From: Strongyloides papillosus
Taxonomy: Eukaryota > Nematoda > Chromadorea > Rhabditida > Strongyloididae
Assembly: GCA_005656395.1 (NCBI GenBank)
Contig: SRSI01000017.1
Span: 124,001-188,000, forward strand
Reading direction: 5' to 3'
DNA length: 64,000 nucleotides
Shown: positions 33,435-46,594 of the stretch, one piece after another
Numbering within the stretch: position 1 is the stretch's first letter
Layout of the letters: each line of letters begins with the position of its first letter
Notes under the pieces: generated by a model
Told to the model about the DNA's origin: nothing
Seen by the model: the letters and a program-made list of their open reading frames with translations, nothing else
Databases searched by the model: none
Position numbers and translations under genes: made by a program

Positions 33435-35358
33435 TGTGTTGTTTAAAATTATAGGCATAAATTTTATCACTAAACTAGATATTTTTATTTAATATAAAAA
33501 GTGAAAACATAAAAGTTTCACAGAAGTTTCAATTTTTCAGGTTGCTTATATGACAATTATTATGGAATTACGAATTCTATGGCTTGCAAATTGTAAAATT
33601 AATAAAACATGTGATTTTCAGTTTAGCCAAAGAATGATGTACAGGAAATAAAAACAACATCTATTTTTATTGTTTAATTTTTATAAAAATCTAAAGTACT
33701 TTCCATGTTTATTCAGTTTTAAGAACCTATTTTTATAGCACTATTCATTGTTATTATAAGTTTTTTATGGCCATATGTATTAGTGTCAGAGGACATTATG
33801 CAGGAGCAAAAATACTAATAATTTTCTTAGGCTTTCAATTTTAAAAACTGAAATTATTTTTGTAATTATATTGTGTGAAATGTATGTTTAAATAACAATT
33901 TGAAAAAAACCCTTTTTTACCTTAATCATATACTTTTTATATCTGTAAAAGTAATATTTTTTACTGAGAAATTTCAAAAACTAATTTCGATTAAATTAAA
34001 GTAAAAAATAAATTTTGATTATTATGTAATTACTTCATTGTTGCAAAAATATTGTTTCTTTTGACTTTTAAATATTATGGAAAGTTGCTAAAAAATAGCA
34101 ATGCAAATAAAATAATTTTATTTTTTAAAAAAATTTTTAACTACATTTTCTTTAATAAAATTAATTTTAGAAAACTTTCTATAAAACAGAACAAATTTTT
34201 TAATGTTACTATATGAGTAAAAAGATAGATCTTTGAACATTCAAGATGACATCGTTCTTATAAAAATAAACAGAATGTATAATAACTTAAAGATTTTTTA
34301 TGTGCTTATTTCTTCTATCTTCGTAAATCAAATTTTAATAAGTGTAAAAAAATATACATTTGTAGTAACAATCAAAATTTGCTGATAGGTGTTTGCTTTT
34401 TTTTATATAACTTTATAATATCACAAAATTTTATCAATCTTCACTTTTAAGTTTATTTCAATACTAAAATGTTTTTATATTATATTCTTACTAGTTTATA
34501 TAACATCTAAAATATTTATAGAATTATTTTATAATATTTACGCATTAATATAATATATTTTAGTTTTATCAGCTAGATAAATTTTAAAAAGTCATTTTCC
34601 AGAAATTATTAAATATTAAAAGCGCTAGAATTTTATAAATATGAAAAAGGGATGCAGTTGTTTTTGTTATGCTCTATATGATTTATAATTAGTACGTTGC
34701 AATAAGGTTGTTTTTTTTAAAAAAGTTATTCCACGTCCAAAATGATGTGATAAAGTGACAATATTTCTAAAGGTAAATATCTTTTTAATGAACAACAATT
34801 ATCAAAAAAATATTATTGTCATAGTCAACTTGAAATTTGGAATCAAATGATACCAAAAATGTTGGAAAAATATAAAGAAATTTAGAAAACATTTTTTTAT
34901 TGTTTATTAATTTTTAAATATTTTTATTAACTGATCATCTATCAACAAGAGCTAACTAATTTAGGTAGACAAAATTCTTGGCTACAAAATAAGGTATCAA
35001 TTATTTCAACAGCTCAAGAACTGACTTCAAAAAAAAATTAAAGTTTAACTATTAAACATAGTATTTTACTATAGAAATTTTATTATTTATGTTTAATTAG
35101 TTATTTTTAAAACTTTCTCTTTGTAATAATTACCTGTTATTATTTAAAAACTTACAAATAACGTACAATAATTGTTTAACTATAAAATATGCTTACAAGA
35201 AACATGAAATTGTTAATATAAATTCCAATTGAAATATTGTCGTCTTTAACACGTTGATTCTAAGGCTGCTTTTGTTTTTCACATTTTATAGACTTCGATA
35301 CTTAATTTTTAAAATTACTATTTCAAAAATAGAATCAGCATTTAAAATTCTATATATG
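33435..35358. other. Intergenic, very AT-rich
   Basis: About 1.9 kb with no gene, repeat or motif that I can support. Confidence 0.4.
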
Positions 35359-36838
35359 CATACAAAACCTAAACATGTCTTTTCGACTAAAAATGCTCAG
35401 AATGCTACAAAATGTAGGTGATGTTAAAATAACCGACCATCCAAAATGGCGTAAGCAACAGGCTACATTCTTTCCTATTTTACGTCTACATTCTAAGTCA
35501 TTTTTTATGCTATTGTTGTACAAATTTTGCATACATATTGTTAGATCATTTTGTGTATACATTGAAATTTGTTTTGCATATACATTTCTACCTCGTTTTG
35601 TATATGCAAAGTAAGCTTAAATTTAGCCTGTAATTTTATCTATCTTAAATGTTTTTTAGACTTCCAAAGTTTTTTGGTGATTGATCCTGTTTTTAAAGTT
35701 ATTAAAAATTTTTATTTGTTTATTTACCCATTTTATACTATTTCACAGATTTATTAATGTTTTTACACAAATTTGAAAGTTGATACAAAAAGGTAATAAT
35801 AAATACAGATAATAAGAGGAGAAATAACGGCATTAGTTTTTAATAACACATACTTACACGTATTTTTATATTATTACATTTATTTTTGAACCGTAAAATT
35901 TATTTTTTTAGTCTTAAAGATCTAGTAATTATCAAGTACAATAATATTTATTAAATATTATACGAGTCTGTTAAAGTCTCTTACCAAATTAGACATCCTT
36001 TTAAAGTTTAACTTGAAATAAACGCGATGGACCACACATTATTGTGAAATCTAAAATTCTTAGTTTTAGTTAGTGATCTTATAACAATAATTACATTTGG
36101 AACTTTTTACATTGATAAAAAACTAATATCGTAATATGTTAACATAAAAGAAATTTCATTACCACTTATTACTACAACAATTTTAGGCATTAAATGTTGC
36201 ATGATTATCTTATAGGGTAAGGATTATGATTATTAGCAGTTTTAGATGGTGATTTTATGTGTGTATAAAATTTTAAAAAATCACTAGGAAACTCTTAATT
36301 GTTGGTTGATTGAAGAAAATCAAGAGTGTACCGCGAATGATGTGATTTTTTGGCGGACATTGTGAAAAAAATTTATTTATTGTAAAACTTTACTATTAAA
36401 ATAATAGGAATATTTTTATTATTTTGGTTGATTTAAATATTTCTAACTAGAAACTCAAAATAAAATTTTAAAAAACCCAACATTTATTTTTGTTTATTTT
36501 GTTAATAATTAATATTAATTAAAGATACTATATTTTAATGATAGAGTATGAATATTTCTATACATTTGCCAAAAAATGTTTTTGAAATCTATTAGTTAAG
36601 CATAATAATTAAAAAACTATGAAATTTACAAACTGGGTAAACCACAGGCTACATTATACCTCAATTTGACGTACACTATATCTTATTTTGTATATACAAA
36701 ACAGGGTAGAATGTACATGCAAATGAGCCAGAATGTGTTTGCAAAATAAGTAAAACCTTAGGCTCCAAAATGATTTCGAATATACCCTTTTTATATATAA
36801 ATTTAATTGGTTAAATCAACATGTTTAGGTTTTGTGTG
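35359..36838. mobile_element. 1.48-kb TIR element with reiterated internal motifs
   Basis: Terminal inverted repeats are CATACAAAACCTAAACATG at the left and CATGTTTAGGTTTTGTGTG at the right (19 bp, one mismatch), with TA directly after the right end. Inside each end are several spaced copies of variants of TTTTGTATATGCA/TTTTGCATATACA and a CAGGCTACATT block in both halves. The open frames at 35375-35757 come from these repeats and show no transposase. Probably a non-autonomous element. Confidence 0.65.
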
Positions 36839-37727
36839 TAAAAAATTATTTTTAATTATAAAAAATAATCTATTTTTGGAAATCATCAAAAAATCGTCAA
36901 AGATAAAGAAAATTTCTTCAAATAATTTTGCTAATGACTAATATTATAAAAGATTTTAAAATTTTATAGTTCAAATTTTTAATAATGTGTACTTTTATTT
37001 TTTTATTACTATACGTGTTTCAATAATTTAAGTTCTTAATTTTCTCCTAGTACAAACTATCATGAATTAATACCAATTTTAAATTAAAAATTATCTTATT
37101 AAATTAATACTTTTAAATAAAGATAAAATTATCTATTTTTAAGTCGTTGAAATTATTTTGATTTTTTGAAAAAAGTAAATCAATTTACTTGAAAACAAAA
37201 ATAAATTTTTCATCCCAGGAAAATACTTATTGAGTTTAAAAAAAATTAGGAGCAACTATTCAATGATAATTATGTAAATAAATTATCTTTTTTATCAGAA
37301 ACCTTATTGAACAGTTATAATAAAAATTTTAATAATAAATCATATATTAAATCATTATTAATCATATACATGACATTATCAAAATTTATTTCTACCTTAC
37401 ATATAAAAAAATTTATCAAAGTTTAAAATTTTCATAGAAAAGATAAAGAAAAATTTAGCATGCTTGAAAAAATTGTATTCATTTTAATTATTTTAAGTTC
37501 CTATTTTTATTTTTACAATATCCCTCAAATTAACTACTTTTATAGAATGTTGAATTAGTTAACTATAGTAACAAATTTTAAAAAATAATTATTAATGTTT
37601 ATATGTTAATTGATAACAAAATTTGATATCTTATTTGCAGATTTAAATCTAAATAATGTGTCAATATTTCGATCTAAAGTCTTTTTATTTACAATTTTAC
37701 ATCAATGACACATTTTGAAAGTTCAAA
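36839..37727. other. Intergenic upstream of the acyltransferase gene
   Basis: AT-rich spacer of about 0.9 kb, presumably with the promoter of the next gene. No clear motif. Confidence 0.35.
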
Positions 37728-40276
37728 ATGAAGATATTCTCTTTATTTATTTTATTATGTGCACAATGTTATGGATTAAATTACAAAAAATTGTTTGAAG
37801 ATTTCTTTGAACGTATGAATCTGGATCAAGTTAGTGAAATTATTTAAAATTAACTAGTTAACTCTAATTTTCAGTATACTTATAGAGAATTTCTAGAGTC
37901 ACTGTATTTAAGAGATCATTCAGTATTAGAAATCATGAGAAAATCTTTCCCTCAAAACAGAAATGCATTTTTCAATGTATCTACTATTTCAGAGGATTGT
38001 AATGAGGATATGGATTTAATTATTAGGACAATTATTGAAACTGTTTTCTATGATATCACTGGAGCCATTAAAATTAACTCCACTAATTCAATTATGAAAA
38101 ATGTAGTTTTACCAATGATTGATTCAGCTGGAAAAATACCTATTGGCTTTTTAGAAGGAAATTTCATCTCAAATGGTTTGAAAATTGAATGCCAAAGTAT
38201 TCACGCAAATGTACCTAATAGAACAAGACCAATTGAAGGAGCTTATGGAAGGTATATTTAAATTATTTTTCTTATCAATAAAACTTCAGAGTCTCCATTA
38301 ACATTCCTCAAAACGGTACAAAGTATACAGGAACATGTATCCTCGGAAAAATCTTCACATGGGATATTTGCCTCCCAAAATCATGTCAAAATCACAGTGA
38401 TATGCTAAATGTAATCAGACATTGTAAGTAACGTATGCGCACTTATTATCTTTATTTCTTAATATCATTCTGTGAAAAAGTTAATTTCTGTAGCAGACTA
38501 GAATTTGATACTAAAAAATACTTAGTATTAGAAAGATTTTTTTTATTAATTGATGTCATGTCAATACAGTGATATAAACTTTCACAATCCACTTTTGATA
38601 TTAGTCATGCTTTTTATCTTTTTTGACAGACATGTTAATTGTAAATTTTTATAGTTGTGATTTTAAAGAATGCAACGGAAGTATCACCAATATGTGATGT
38701 TGGAACTTTTGCTGACAATCCGAAGATGAATTACAAGGGATATATTGTTGGATTTTTGATGCTTTTTCTTGTTATATGGAATTTATTGGCAAGTGTAATT
38801 GATCTTTTTATCGTACCAATTCTTAAGGAAAATAATTCAGCTATATTACATCATAAATTCTTTAAATTTATCCAAACAATGTCTTTGTATACAAACATAA
38901 AAACCATAATGAAACTCCCTAGAAAACCAGTTCCACCAAAAAAAGAAAATGGATCAAAGGCTACATTTGTACGTTCTGAAATCATTTCGATTCTTCATTG
39001 CATAAGAGCAATATCAATAATCTGGATTATGATGGGACATTCACTAAGTTTTATTTTAGTCGCAGTAATTAATCCAAGAGATATGCTTGCTCATTTTGGA
39101 GATTACTCAAAACAATTCCTTGCAAATGCATACTTTTCTGTAGATTCATTCTTCTTTATGTCAGGACTTTTACTATCATTTATGTTCTTTAAACAATTAA
39201 AAAGAAATAGAAGGCAAACTCTATCTATTAAAACATTTCTAATGATGTATGTTCATCGTATTATAAGATTGTCTCCATCTTATTATATGACTGTAGCTTT
39301 TTTTACATGGGTTTTTTTGCCAACGTTTCTTAATAACATGCCACTGTACATCTTAACATCGTTTAAAGATTTAATTAGTTGTAACGAGTATTGGTGGGTT
39401 AATTTTTTGTATATCAACAATTATGTTAATGTAAAAAATCAATGTTATCCGGTTTCATGGTACCTTGCAACTGATTTACAGATATTTTTATTCTTCCCAG
39501 TTATTTTAGTCCCTTTGGCTATAAATGTTAAGTTTGGAATATTTGTATCGGCTTTGGTACTTGTGTTATCAACATCTGCAAATATTTTTGAAGTCTTCTA
39601 TTTCTATTTCCCTCCATCTGATTTTTCATTTGGATGGATGGATCCAAGGATGAAAGATCATACAGATTACACAGAATTTATGTATGATGCACCATGGATA
39701 AGATGTCAAATATACATTATTGGAATGTTGGTCGGGTATTTCTTACAAATAAAAAAATCACTTAAAATACCATTTTTCCTAAATATATTAGGATGGATTC
39801 TTTCTTTAGCTATTATGGTTGCCGATGTCATTGCAATTAGGGATTGGGCAAGTGGTAAACCCATGGATCTATTTCCTCGTGCCATGTACTCAGCATTCTC
39901 AAAAATTGGCTGGGGAGTATCACTTTCTTTTATTGTTATTTCATGTTTTTATGGTCATGGTGGTATTATTAACAGATTTATGTCATGGCCTTTTTGGGCA
40001 CCTTTAGGGAAAATAACTTATTCAACCTATCTTATTCATCTCATGATCATAGTGTATGTTGTTGGAGGTTTGGAAGGGCGATTTGTTTTTGTTAGTATAT
40101 GGAATACCTTTATTTATATTATTCTTCCGATTATTGTTCTTAGTTTGTTCTTTGCCTTTTTCTGGTGTGCGATATTTGAAATTGGTGTTGGTAGGGTAAG
40201 TTATAAAGTAAGTAATATTTTCATTCAATACCTTTTTTAGATTGAAGGTCTATTGCTTGATAGAAGAAGTACATAG
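37728..40276 (+). CDS. NRF-6-like membrane acyltransferase (acyltransferase-3 family)
   Basis: Five exons: 37728-37829, 37875-38251, 38290-38423, 38655-40195 and 40241-40276; all junctions are GT-AG and keep frame, giving 729 aa. The leader is MKIFSLFILLCAQCYG. Next comes the extracellular NRF region (about residues 17-220) with Cys pairs (SEDC, IECQ, GTCILG, ICLPKSC). Then about ten membrane spans of the acyltransferase-3 fold, with LHCIRAISIIWIMMGHS, the FFFMSGLLLS span, and the HRIIRLSPSYYM loop typical of the family. In C. elegans NRF-6/NDG-4 relatives affect lipid and drug transport in gut and hypodermis; the substrate here is unknown. The third intron is long (231 nt). The last donor is ambiguous: 40196 or 40208 both keep frame and differ by four codons. 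Confidence 0.87.
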
Positions 40277-40899
40277 AAATGAAAGGCAAATTCGAAGAAT
40301 GAAGATATTATATCTATAAAATAATAAATAGAGGAGAAATTAGGCCCGTAAAATAATTTTCAATTTTAAGTAAAAAAAAGCAGAAAAATTTATCATAAAT
40401 CGCATATATTCTTTTTTTATCTATCATGCTATTATTTATTTATCCTAAAAATAAAAATTGTAATAATTAATTAATAGACAAGTATAAAATTTCCAATATC
40501 CTTCGAAATACTTAATGCTGCAAAGAGATGCATATGTATGCAAGTAATAAATTGCCGAAATTATAGAAAATTCAATTAATTAACATAATGTGAGAATAGG
40601 ATCTTATTATTATGACGTATTATTTTTTAAAGAATTGTCAAACATTCTTATTTCACTTCAAAAATTAGATATTGCTTATCATTGTTTTTTTAACTTAATG
40701 GGGTATAAATTTTACTTTATCTGATTTTTTCGGATCATTACAAATTTCATTAACTATTAAATTGCAAACAAGCGAGATATCGTCCTTCTCGTGCTGTATG
40801 AAAAATGAGGAGTATTCTAACTCACATTTTAGCATATATTATAAAAAATTGTTTAGTATTCAAAATGCTGAACAAGCATGTATAAATAATTTGGTGACA
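40277..40899. other. Intergenic
   Basis: No gene seen between the acyltransferase and the first, broken glycosyltransferase copy. Confidence 0.35.
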
Positions 40900-41703
40900 C
40901 GAAATGATATATTGGGATAAAATTCTTTTATTAAGATATTTAAGGGTATATCACAAAAATTACAAGGGGATTAATATTATCGTCAATAAAATCATTTCCA
41001 AAAGACAATTATAAATATTCATATGGTAAAGTAAAAAATGCATTAAGATGGGTATGGAAAAATCATAAAAATGAGTATGACTATGTTTTAAAAGCGGATG
41101 ATGATGCATATCTTGTTATGAAATTTAAGATATTTCTTCTAAATAAAAATACAGATGATCATAGTTATTTTGGTTTTAAAGTATGTAATCCACCTGGAGA
41201 TGAAACAAATGGATATATACAAGGTATAAGTGAATATATTTTCAGTAGGAAAATATTTAACATTTAGTTGAAGTGGAATTAGATAATGAAATATATTGTG
41301 CTCAAAGGGTTAATGGTCTTGAAGATATGGGAATTGGGAGATGTCTATTAAAAATGGAGATTAATCCAACATTCATAGGTGATGATAGAAGTAGATTTGT
41401 ACTTAATCCTGAACGAGTATCATAAGATCTTGATAAGAAAAGAAAACTATAGATTTTTATAAAACATACTCAATGTTTTAACCTAAGAGGGGCACGAACT
41501 CTTTTGCAGATTTTCCAATAGCATTCCATCGTATTAATTCAGATCTCATGTGTTTCCTTAAATATTTATTTTACCATGCTCAAGTTATCAGTACAAATTC
41601 ACGTCTTTTTAGAATGAAAGACAATTATGAATCTAATAAAAATGAAAAAATTGAAAAACGAATGGGATTAATTAAAGTATTCTCAAAATACAATTATAAA
41701 TAA
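40900..41703 (+). pseudogene. Broken GT31 (C1GALT1-like) glycosyltransferase, copy 1
   Basis: Aligns with copies 2 and 3 from the end of their intron onwards. Exon 1 is missing. About 125 bp coding for the DIRIFCVILTSP to NGYVFASS part are deleted near 40970. A stop follows FNI at about 41266, and more frameshifts follow. The KADDDAY donor-binding motif, GGxSEYIF-like segment, FHRINSD and the C-terminal RLFRM block are still legible. It is flanked downstream by a relic also found after copy 2, so the whole unit was duplicated. Confidence 0.85.
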
Positions 41704-42099
41704 TTGCAATTACAAGTCAAAGAATAGTTATACAATAATAAATTTGGCATTTAGATGTATGTAGACAAAATATTTACATAAATATATATATTTAACTTAA
41801 AATATTGTAAAATATTTTATTTGTCTTATAAATCTTAAAAATTAGATTAGTAAGAACAATAACAAAATTTTATTACCTATCTTTACTTTTGAATCTATCC
41901 ATATTTTAATAAATAATTCTGAGTTATTCTTCTGAATTCTGATTGAATGATTCTACAATTAAATTTGTTAGTTGATTTAGAAAAATAATAATGATTTTGC
42001 CTATGAGTTCTCTGATTATTTATAATCATTTTAATATCATAGTCATTCTTTTTTTGTTAGACAGAGTATATTCTATAATAATTTTTTCTAGTGATGTAA
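41704..42099. other. Intergenic
   Basis: AT-rich spacer after the broken glycosyltransferase. No feature supported. Confidence 0.3.
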
Positions 42100-42720
42100 A
42101 TTTAATTTTTCTTAGTAACTTATTTTTTTAGAATGGTAAATGAGTAAAACTGGAAGCAAGAAACGGACCACATTGTAGAGAGAAAGATTCTTTAAGGGAA
42201 GGTGGAACAAATACATTTAATATTCACCAAGATTTTTTAATAATTTTGAATATGAAATAAACTTTTGACGTTGTTGATTTACATGCAACAATATTTGGAA
42301 TGACAGGAGTTAATATTCGAAGTAATGAAGATGGAATTAAATTACTGGTTTAGCATAAAAAATAGTAAAGATAAAAATGAAATAGAAGGATTTTCATTTA
42401 TCTATAACATAGCTAAAGATCAATCAGCAATGAGAATAGGAATTTTTAAAACAATCTTTGAAGGTACTCCTTTTGTAACAGCAAAAAGGAAAAGTTTAGT
42501 TATTTAATTTGTTTCATAATAAAACAGAAAGAAAGATCTCTCTAAAACACATAGACTGATAATTAATGTTTTAATAAAAAGGATGAGAGAATTTATATGT
42601 AACAGCGTTTTTACAGTTTGTAAATTAGCATCAATCGTAAGGACATCCAAAGTATTTCAACGGGTCATATAGATCATACTGTTACTAATAATTTTTAGCT
42701 TTAATTTTTACTAATTTGAT
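42100..42720 (+). pseudogene. Coding-like relic of unknown origin (copy 1)
   Basis: The sequence is less AT-rich than the flanks and holds a 60-codon open piece (42325-42507), then CAGAAAGAAAGATCTCTCTAA and CATCAATCGTAAGGACATCC blocks that recur after glycosyltransferase copy 2. Fragments such as NEIEGFSFIYNIAKD read like protein, but stops break every frame. I do not recognise the source. It may be the end of a second gene in the ancestral duplicated unit. Confidence 0.35.
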
Positions 42721-43174
42721 TAAATATTAAAGTTATATTTTTTTTATTAAAATTTAAGCTGAACTTGTTTGTCTATATTTGGTAATAAAGATTGATAATG
42801 CTTTTATTTGTGTATATGTGTTATTACAAACCGTTTATCATAAAATTTTAAAAAAATGTGGATGTAAAAAAACACAAGATAATTTTACATAACCTTGAAA
42901 TAAGATTTATTATTGGTGCTAATAAAATGAGAATATTTTACTATCATTGATTAATAGCTATGGTATCAAAACGTTTTCTTTGAAAATATGAAATAGTATC
43001 TATAATATAAATAATGTAGCTTATATCTAAAAAACTGTTTTGCTTTTATGTAAGCTAAATAGTTTAATTAAAATAATAAAACAAGATTCTAAAAATTATG
43101 ACATACCATCAAGTTTCTGATGATAAAATCTTTATTTAAGATTGAAATTTTCAATCATTTTATTAAAAATCATA
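42721..43174. promoter_or_regulatory. Upstream region of GT31 copy 2
   Basis: AT-rich, related to the region before copy 3 (for example GATAAAATnTTTATTTAAGAT just before each exon 1), so the promoter was duplicated with the gene. Confidence 0.4.
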
Positions 43175-44263
43175 ATGCTCAAGCTTTATGATCTTATATT
43201 CATATGTATTTCTTTACTTTACCTAGTAAATTCTGTTGGAACAGTTTTCACAAATGATAATGATGAGACATTGGAATCTGAAGAACATGACAAGTTCCAA
43301 AAATCATATAACAACTCTGGTAAGTAATTACATAATATATTGAGATAAAATTTTTCTTTTAAAGTATTTGAGGGTATATCACAAAAATTGAAAAGAGATA
43401 TTCGAATATTCTGTGTTATTTTGACATCACCGAAGTTTAAATTCAGCAAATGTATTCCTCAAAAAATGACATGGCTAAAAAGATGTAATGGCTATGTTTT
43501 TGCTTCGTCTAGAAACGATCCAACATTACCGTCAATAAAATCATTTCCAAAAGATAAGTATAAATTTTCATATGGTAAAGTAAAAAATGCATTAAGATGG
43601 GTATGGAAAAATCGTAAAAATGAGTATGATTATGTTTTAAAAGCGGATGATGATGCATATCTTGTTATGGAAAATCTTAGAGCATTTCTTATAAATGAAA
43701 ATCCAGATGATCATAGTTATTTCGGTTTTGCCTTTAGAAATCCACCTAAATATCATGTAATGGGATTTATACAAGGTGGAAGTGGATATGTTTTAAGTAG
43801 AAAATCATTTAACACTTTAGTTGAAAAAGGGTTAAGTAATAAAAAGTATTGTTCCCAAAGAAATGATGTTCCTGATGATGTGGAAATTGGGAGATGTTTA
43901 TTTAGGATGGGTGTTAATACAACATTTTTAGTTGATGATAGAAATAGAAATTCATTTTATCCTGAACCAATAACAAGAATTCTTGCTAAAGATAAAAGAA
44001 TTATGAATTATTATAAAGAAAAATCATTTATTCAACCTGAAAGAGGCATGGAGATTCTTGCAGATTTTCCAATAGCATTCCATCGTATTAATTCAGATCT
44101 TATGTATTTCCTTGAATATTTATTTTACAATGCTGAGGTTATCGGTAAAAAATCACGTCTTTTTAGAATGGAAGATAATGATGAAGATGATGAAAATGAA
44201 AAAATCAAAAAAAGAATGGAACTAATTAAAACATTTTCACAATACAATTATAAAAAATTATAA
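43175..44263 (+). CDS. GT31 (C1GALT1-like) glycosyltransferase, copy 2
   Basis: Exon 1 is 43175-43319 and exon 2 is 43365-44263, with a 45-nt GT-AG intron, giving 347 aa. The N-terminus MLKLYDLIFICISLLYLVNS is a signal peptide or membrane anchor. The catalytic domain follows the core-1 galactosyltransferase order: IFCVILTSP, TWLKRCNGYVFAS, YDYVLKADDDAY (the DDD metal/UDP-sugar motif), ENLRAFL, GFIQGGSGYVLS, DDVEIGRCLFRMG and FHRINSDLMYFLEYL. C1GALT1 enzymes add galactose to GalNAc on O-glycans in the Golgi; whether this paralogue keeps that donor and acceptor is unknown. Start chosen at the ATG giving the same N-terminus as copy 3; upstream in-frame codons are not ATG. All expected motifs are present and the gene is complete. 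Confidence 0.88.
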
Positions 44264-45376
44264 TTACAAGTAAAAGAATAATTATACATTCATAAATGTC
44301 ACATTTTTATGTATATAAGCAAAATATTAATACAAATATACATTTATTTAACTTTACTTCTTATTATTATATTGAAGCAGGAAAATAAAAATTAATCTTG
44401 GTCATTATTTTAAATTTAAAGAATAATAATTCGAACGAATGAGCGTTTAATTGATGATATTGTAAAAAATTTTCCTTTTCTTTTATTTTTTGTAAGTATA
44501 ACATCAATTATACTACAAATAGTTTTTCATTATTTAATTATATATCGTATATAATTATAATGGTTACTTATATATTATTAAGGAAAAAATTTAAAAAAAA
44601 GAGTCATTCCTCCTATAATATCTAAAAATCATTCTTAAATGCAATTTCTGTAGGAATTTTTAAAATAATCTTTGAATGTGATATTTTTGTAACACCAAAA
44701 ATAGAAGAAGTTTAGTTATTTAATTTGTTTGGTGATCAAGCAGAAAGAAGGATATCTCTAAAACACATAGACGGATATTTAATGTTTTAATAGTAAAAAT
44801 AAGAGAGTTCATACGTAAGAGTATTACTACTTCTAGTAAACCAACATCAATCGTAGGACATCCAAAGTTTTTTAACAGATCATATGGATCATACTGGTGC
44901 TAAATGTTTTTAATTTTAAATAATTTAATTAAACGATAAAGTTGCATTTCTATTGTTAAAATATAAGTTAAACTTGTTCACTGATATCTACTGAATAAAA
45001 TTGAAAAGGTTCCTATTTATAAATACCCGTTATCACGAAACTTTTATCATAAAATTTGAAAACAAACACAATATAAATATAAATGATGTTGATATATAAC
45101 AAAAGTTAATTGATACATCCCACTATAGTAATAAAGGAAGATTATGTTATTATCATAAATCATAACAATTATTTAAAAACTTTTCCTTTACAAATAAGAG
45201 GTTTTATTCATAATCCAAGTGATCTAGCCTATTTCCATAAACTTTTTATTTTATATTATTAAATTAGTTTTATTGAAAATATAAAACAAGGATCTAATTG
45301 TTGTGATACATTATAATGTTCCCAATGATAAAATGTTTATTTAAGATAAAAATTTTCAGTTAACCTATATCACTCA
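44264..45376. other. Spacer between GT31 copies with a decayed relic
   Basis: About 44640-44960 is the second, more degraded copy of the relic at 42100-42720 (blocks CATCAATCGTAGGACATCC and CAGAAAGAAGGATATCTCTA). The rest is AT-rich and includes the duplicated upstream region of copy 3. Confidence 0.5.
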
Positions 45377-46465
45377 ATGCTAACATCGTATAATTTAATA
45401 TTCATATGTATTTCTTTGTTCTACTTGATACATTCTATTGAAACAGCTCCCATAGATGATGATGATGAGACATTGGAATCTGAAGAACATGATAAGTTCC
45501 AAAAATCATATAACAACTCTGGTAAGTAATTACATAATATATTGAGATAAAATTTTTCTTTTAAAGTATTTGAGAGTATATCTCAAAAATTGCAAAAAGA
45601 TATTCGAATATTTTGTGTTATTTTGACATCACCGAAGTTTAAATTCAGTAGATGCATTCCTCAAAAAGCGACATGGTTAAAAAGATGCAATGGCTATGTT
45701 TTTGCTTCATCCGAAGACGATCCAACATTACCATCAATAAAATCATTTTCAAAAGATAAGTATAAATATTCATATGGTAAAGTAAAAAATGCATTAAGAT
45801 GGGTATGGAAAAATCATAAAAATGAGTATGACTATGTTTTAAAAGCGGATGATGATGCATATCTTGTTCTGGAAAATCTTAGAGCATTTCTTATAAATGA
45901 AAATCCAGATGATCATAGTTATTTCGGTTTTGCCTTTAGAAATCCACCTAAATATCATGTAATGGGATTTATACAAGGTGGAAGTGGATATGTTTTTAGT
46001 AGAAAATCATTTAACACTTTAGTTGAAAAAGGGTTAAGTAATAAAAAGTATTGTTCCCAAAGAAATGATGTTCCTGATGATGTGGAAATTGGGAGATGCT
46101 TATTTAGGATGGGTATTAATACAACATTTTTAGTTGACGATAAAAATAGAAATTTATTTTATCCTGAACGAATATCAAGAGTTCTTGCTAAAGATAAAAG
46201 AATTATAAATTATTATAAAGAAAAATCATTTATTCAACCTGAAAGAGGCATGGAGATTCTTGCAGATTTTCCAATAGCATTCCATCGTATTAATTCAGAT
46301 CTTATGTATTTCCTTGAATATTTATTTTACAATGCTGAGGTTATCGGTAAAAAATCACGTCTTTTTAGAATGGAAGATAATGATCAAGAGGATAAAAATC
46401 AAAAAATCAAAAAAAGAATGGAACTAATTAAAACATTTTCACAATATAATTATAAAAAATTATAA
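45377..46465 (+). CDS. GT31 (C1GALT1-like) glycosyltransferase, copy 3
   Basis: Exon 1 is 45377-45521 and exon 2 is 45567-46465, with a 45-nt intron at the identical position and phase as copy 2, giving 347 aa. The N-terminal hydrophobic segment is MLTSYNLIFICISLFYLIHS. KADDDAY, GFIQGGSGYVFS, DDVEIGRCLFRMG and FHRINSD are all present. By eye I count about 22 differences from copy 2 in the 291-residue exon-2 part, so about 92% identity; the first 45 residues differ more. Differences sit mainly around the segment after NGYVFASS and in the acidic C-terminal tail. Likely a Golgi or secreted glycosyltransferase; the substrate is unknown. Confidence 0.88.
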
Positions 46466-46594
46466 TACAAGTAAAAGAATAATTATACATTCATAAATGT
46501 CACATTTTTATGTATATAAGCAGAATATTTATGTAAATGTATAGTTATATGATTTTAAATCTCATTATTTTTTTGTAACAGGAAATTAAAATTA

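Noticed and set aside
35375..35757. Open frames of 60-80 codons on both strands
   Set aside because: Produced by the reiterated words of the TIR element at 35359-36838; no transposase motif.
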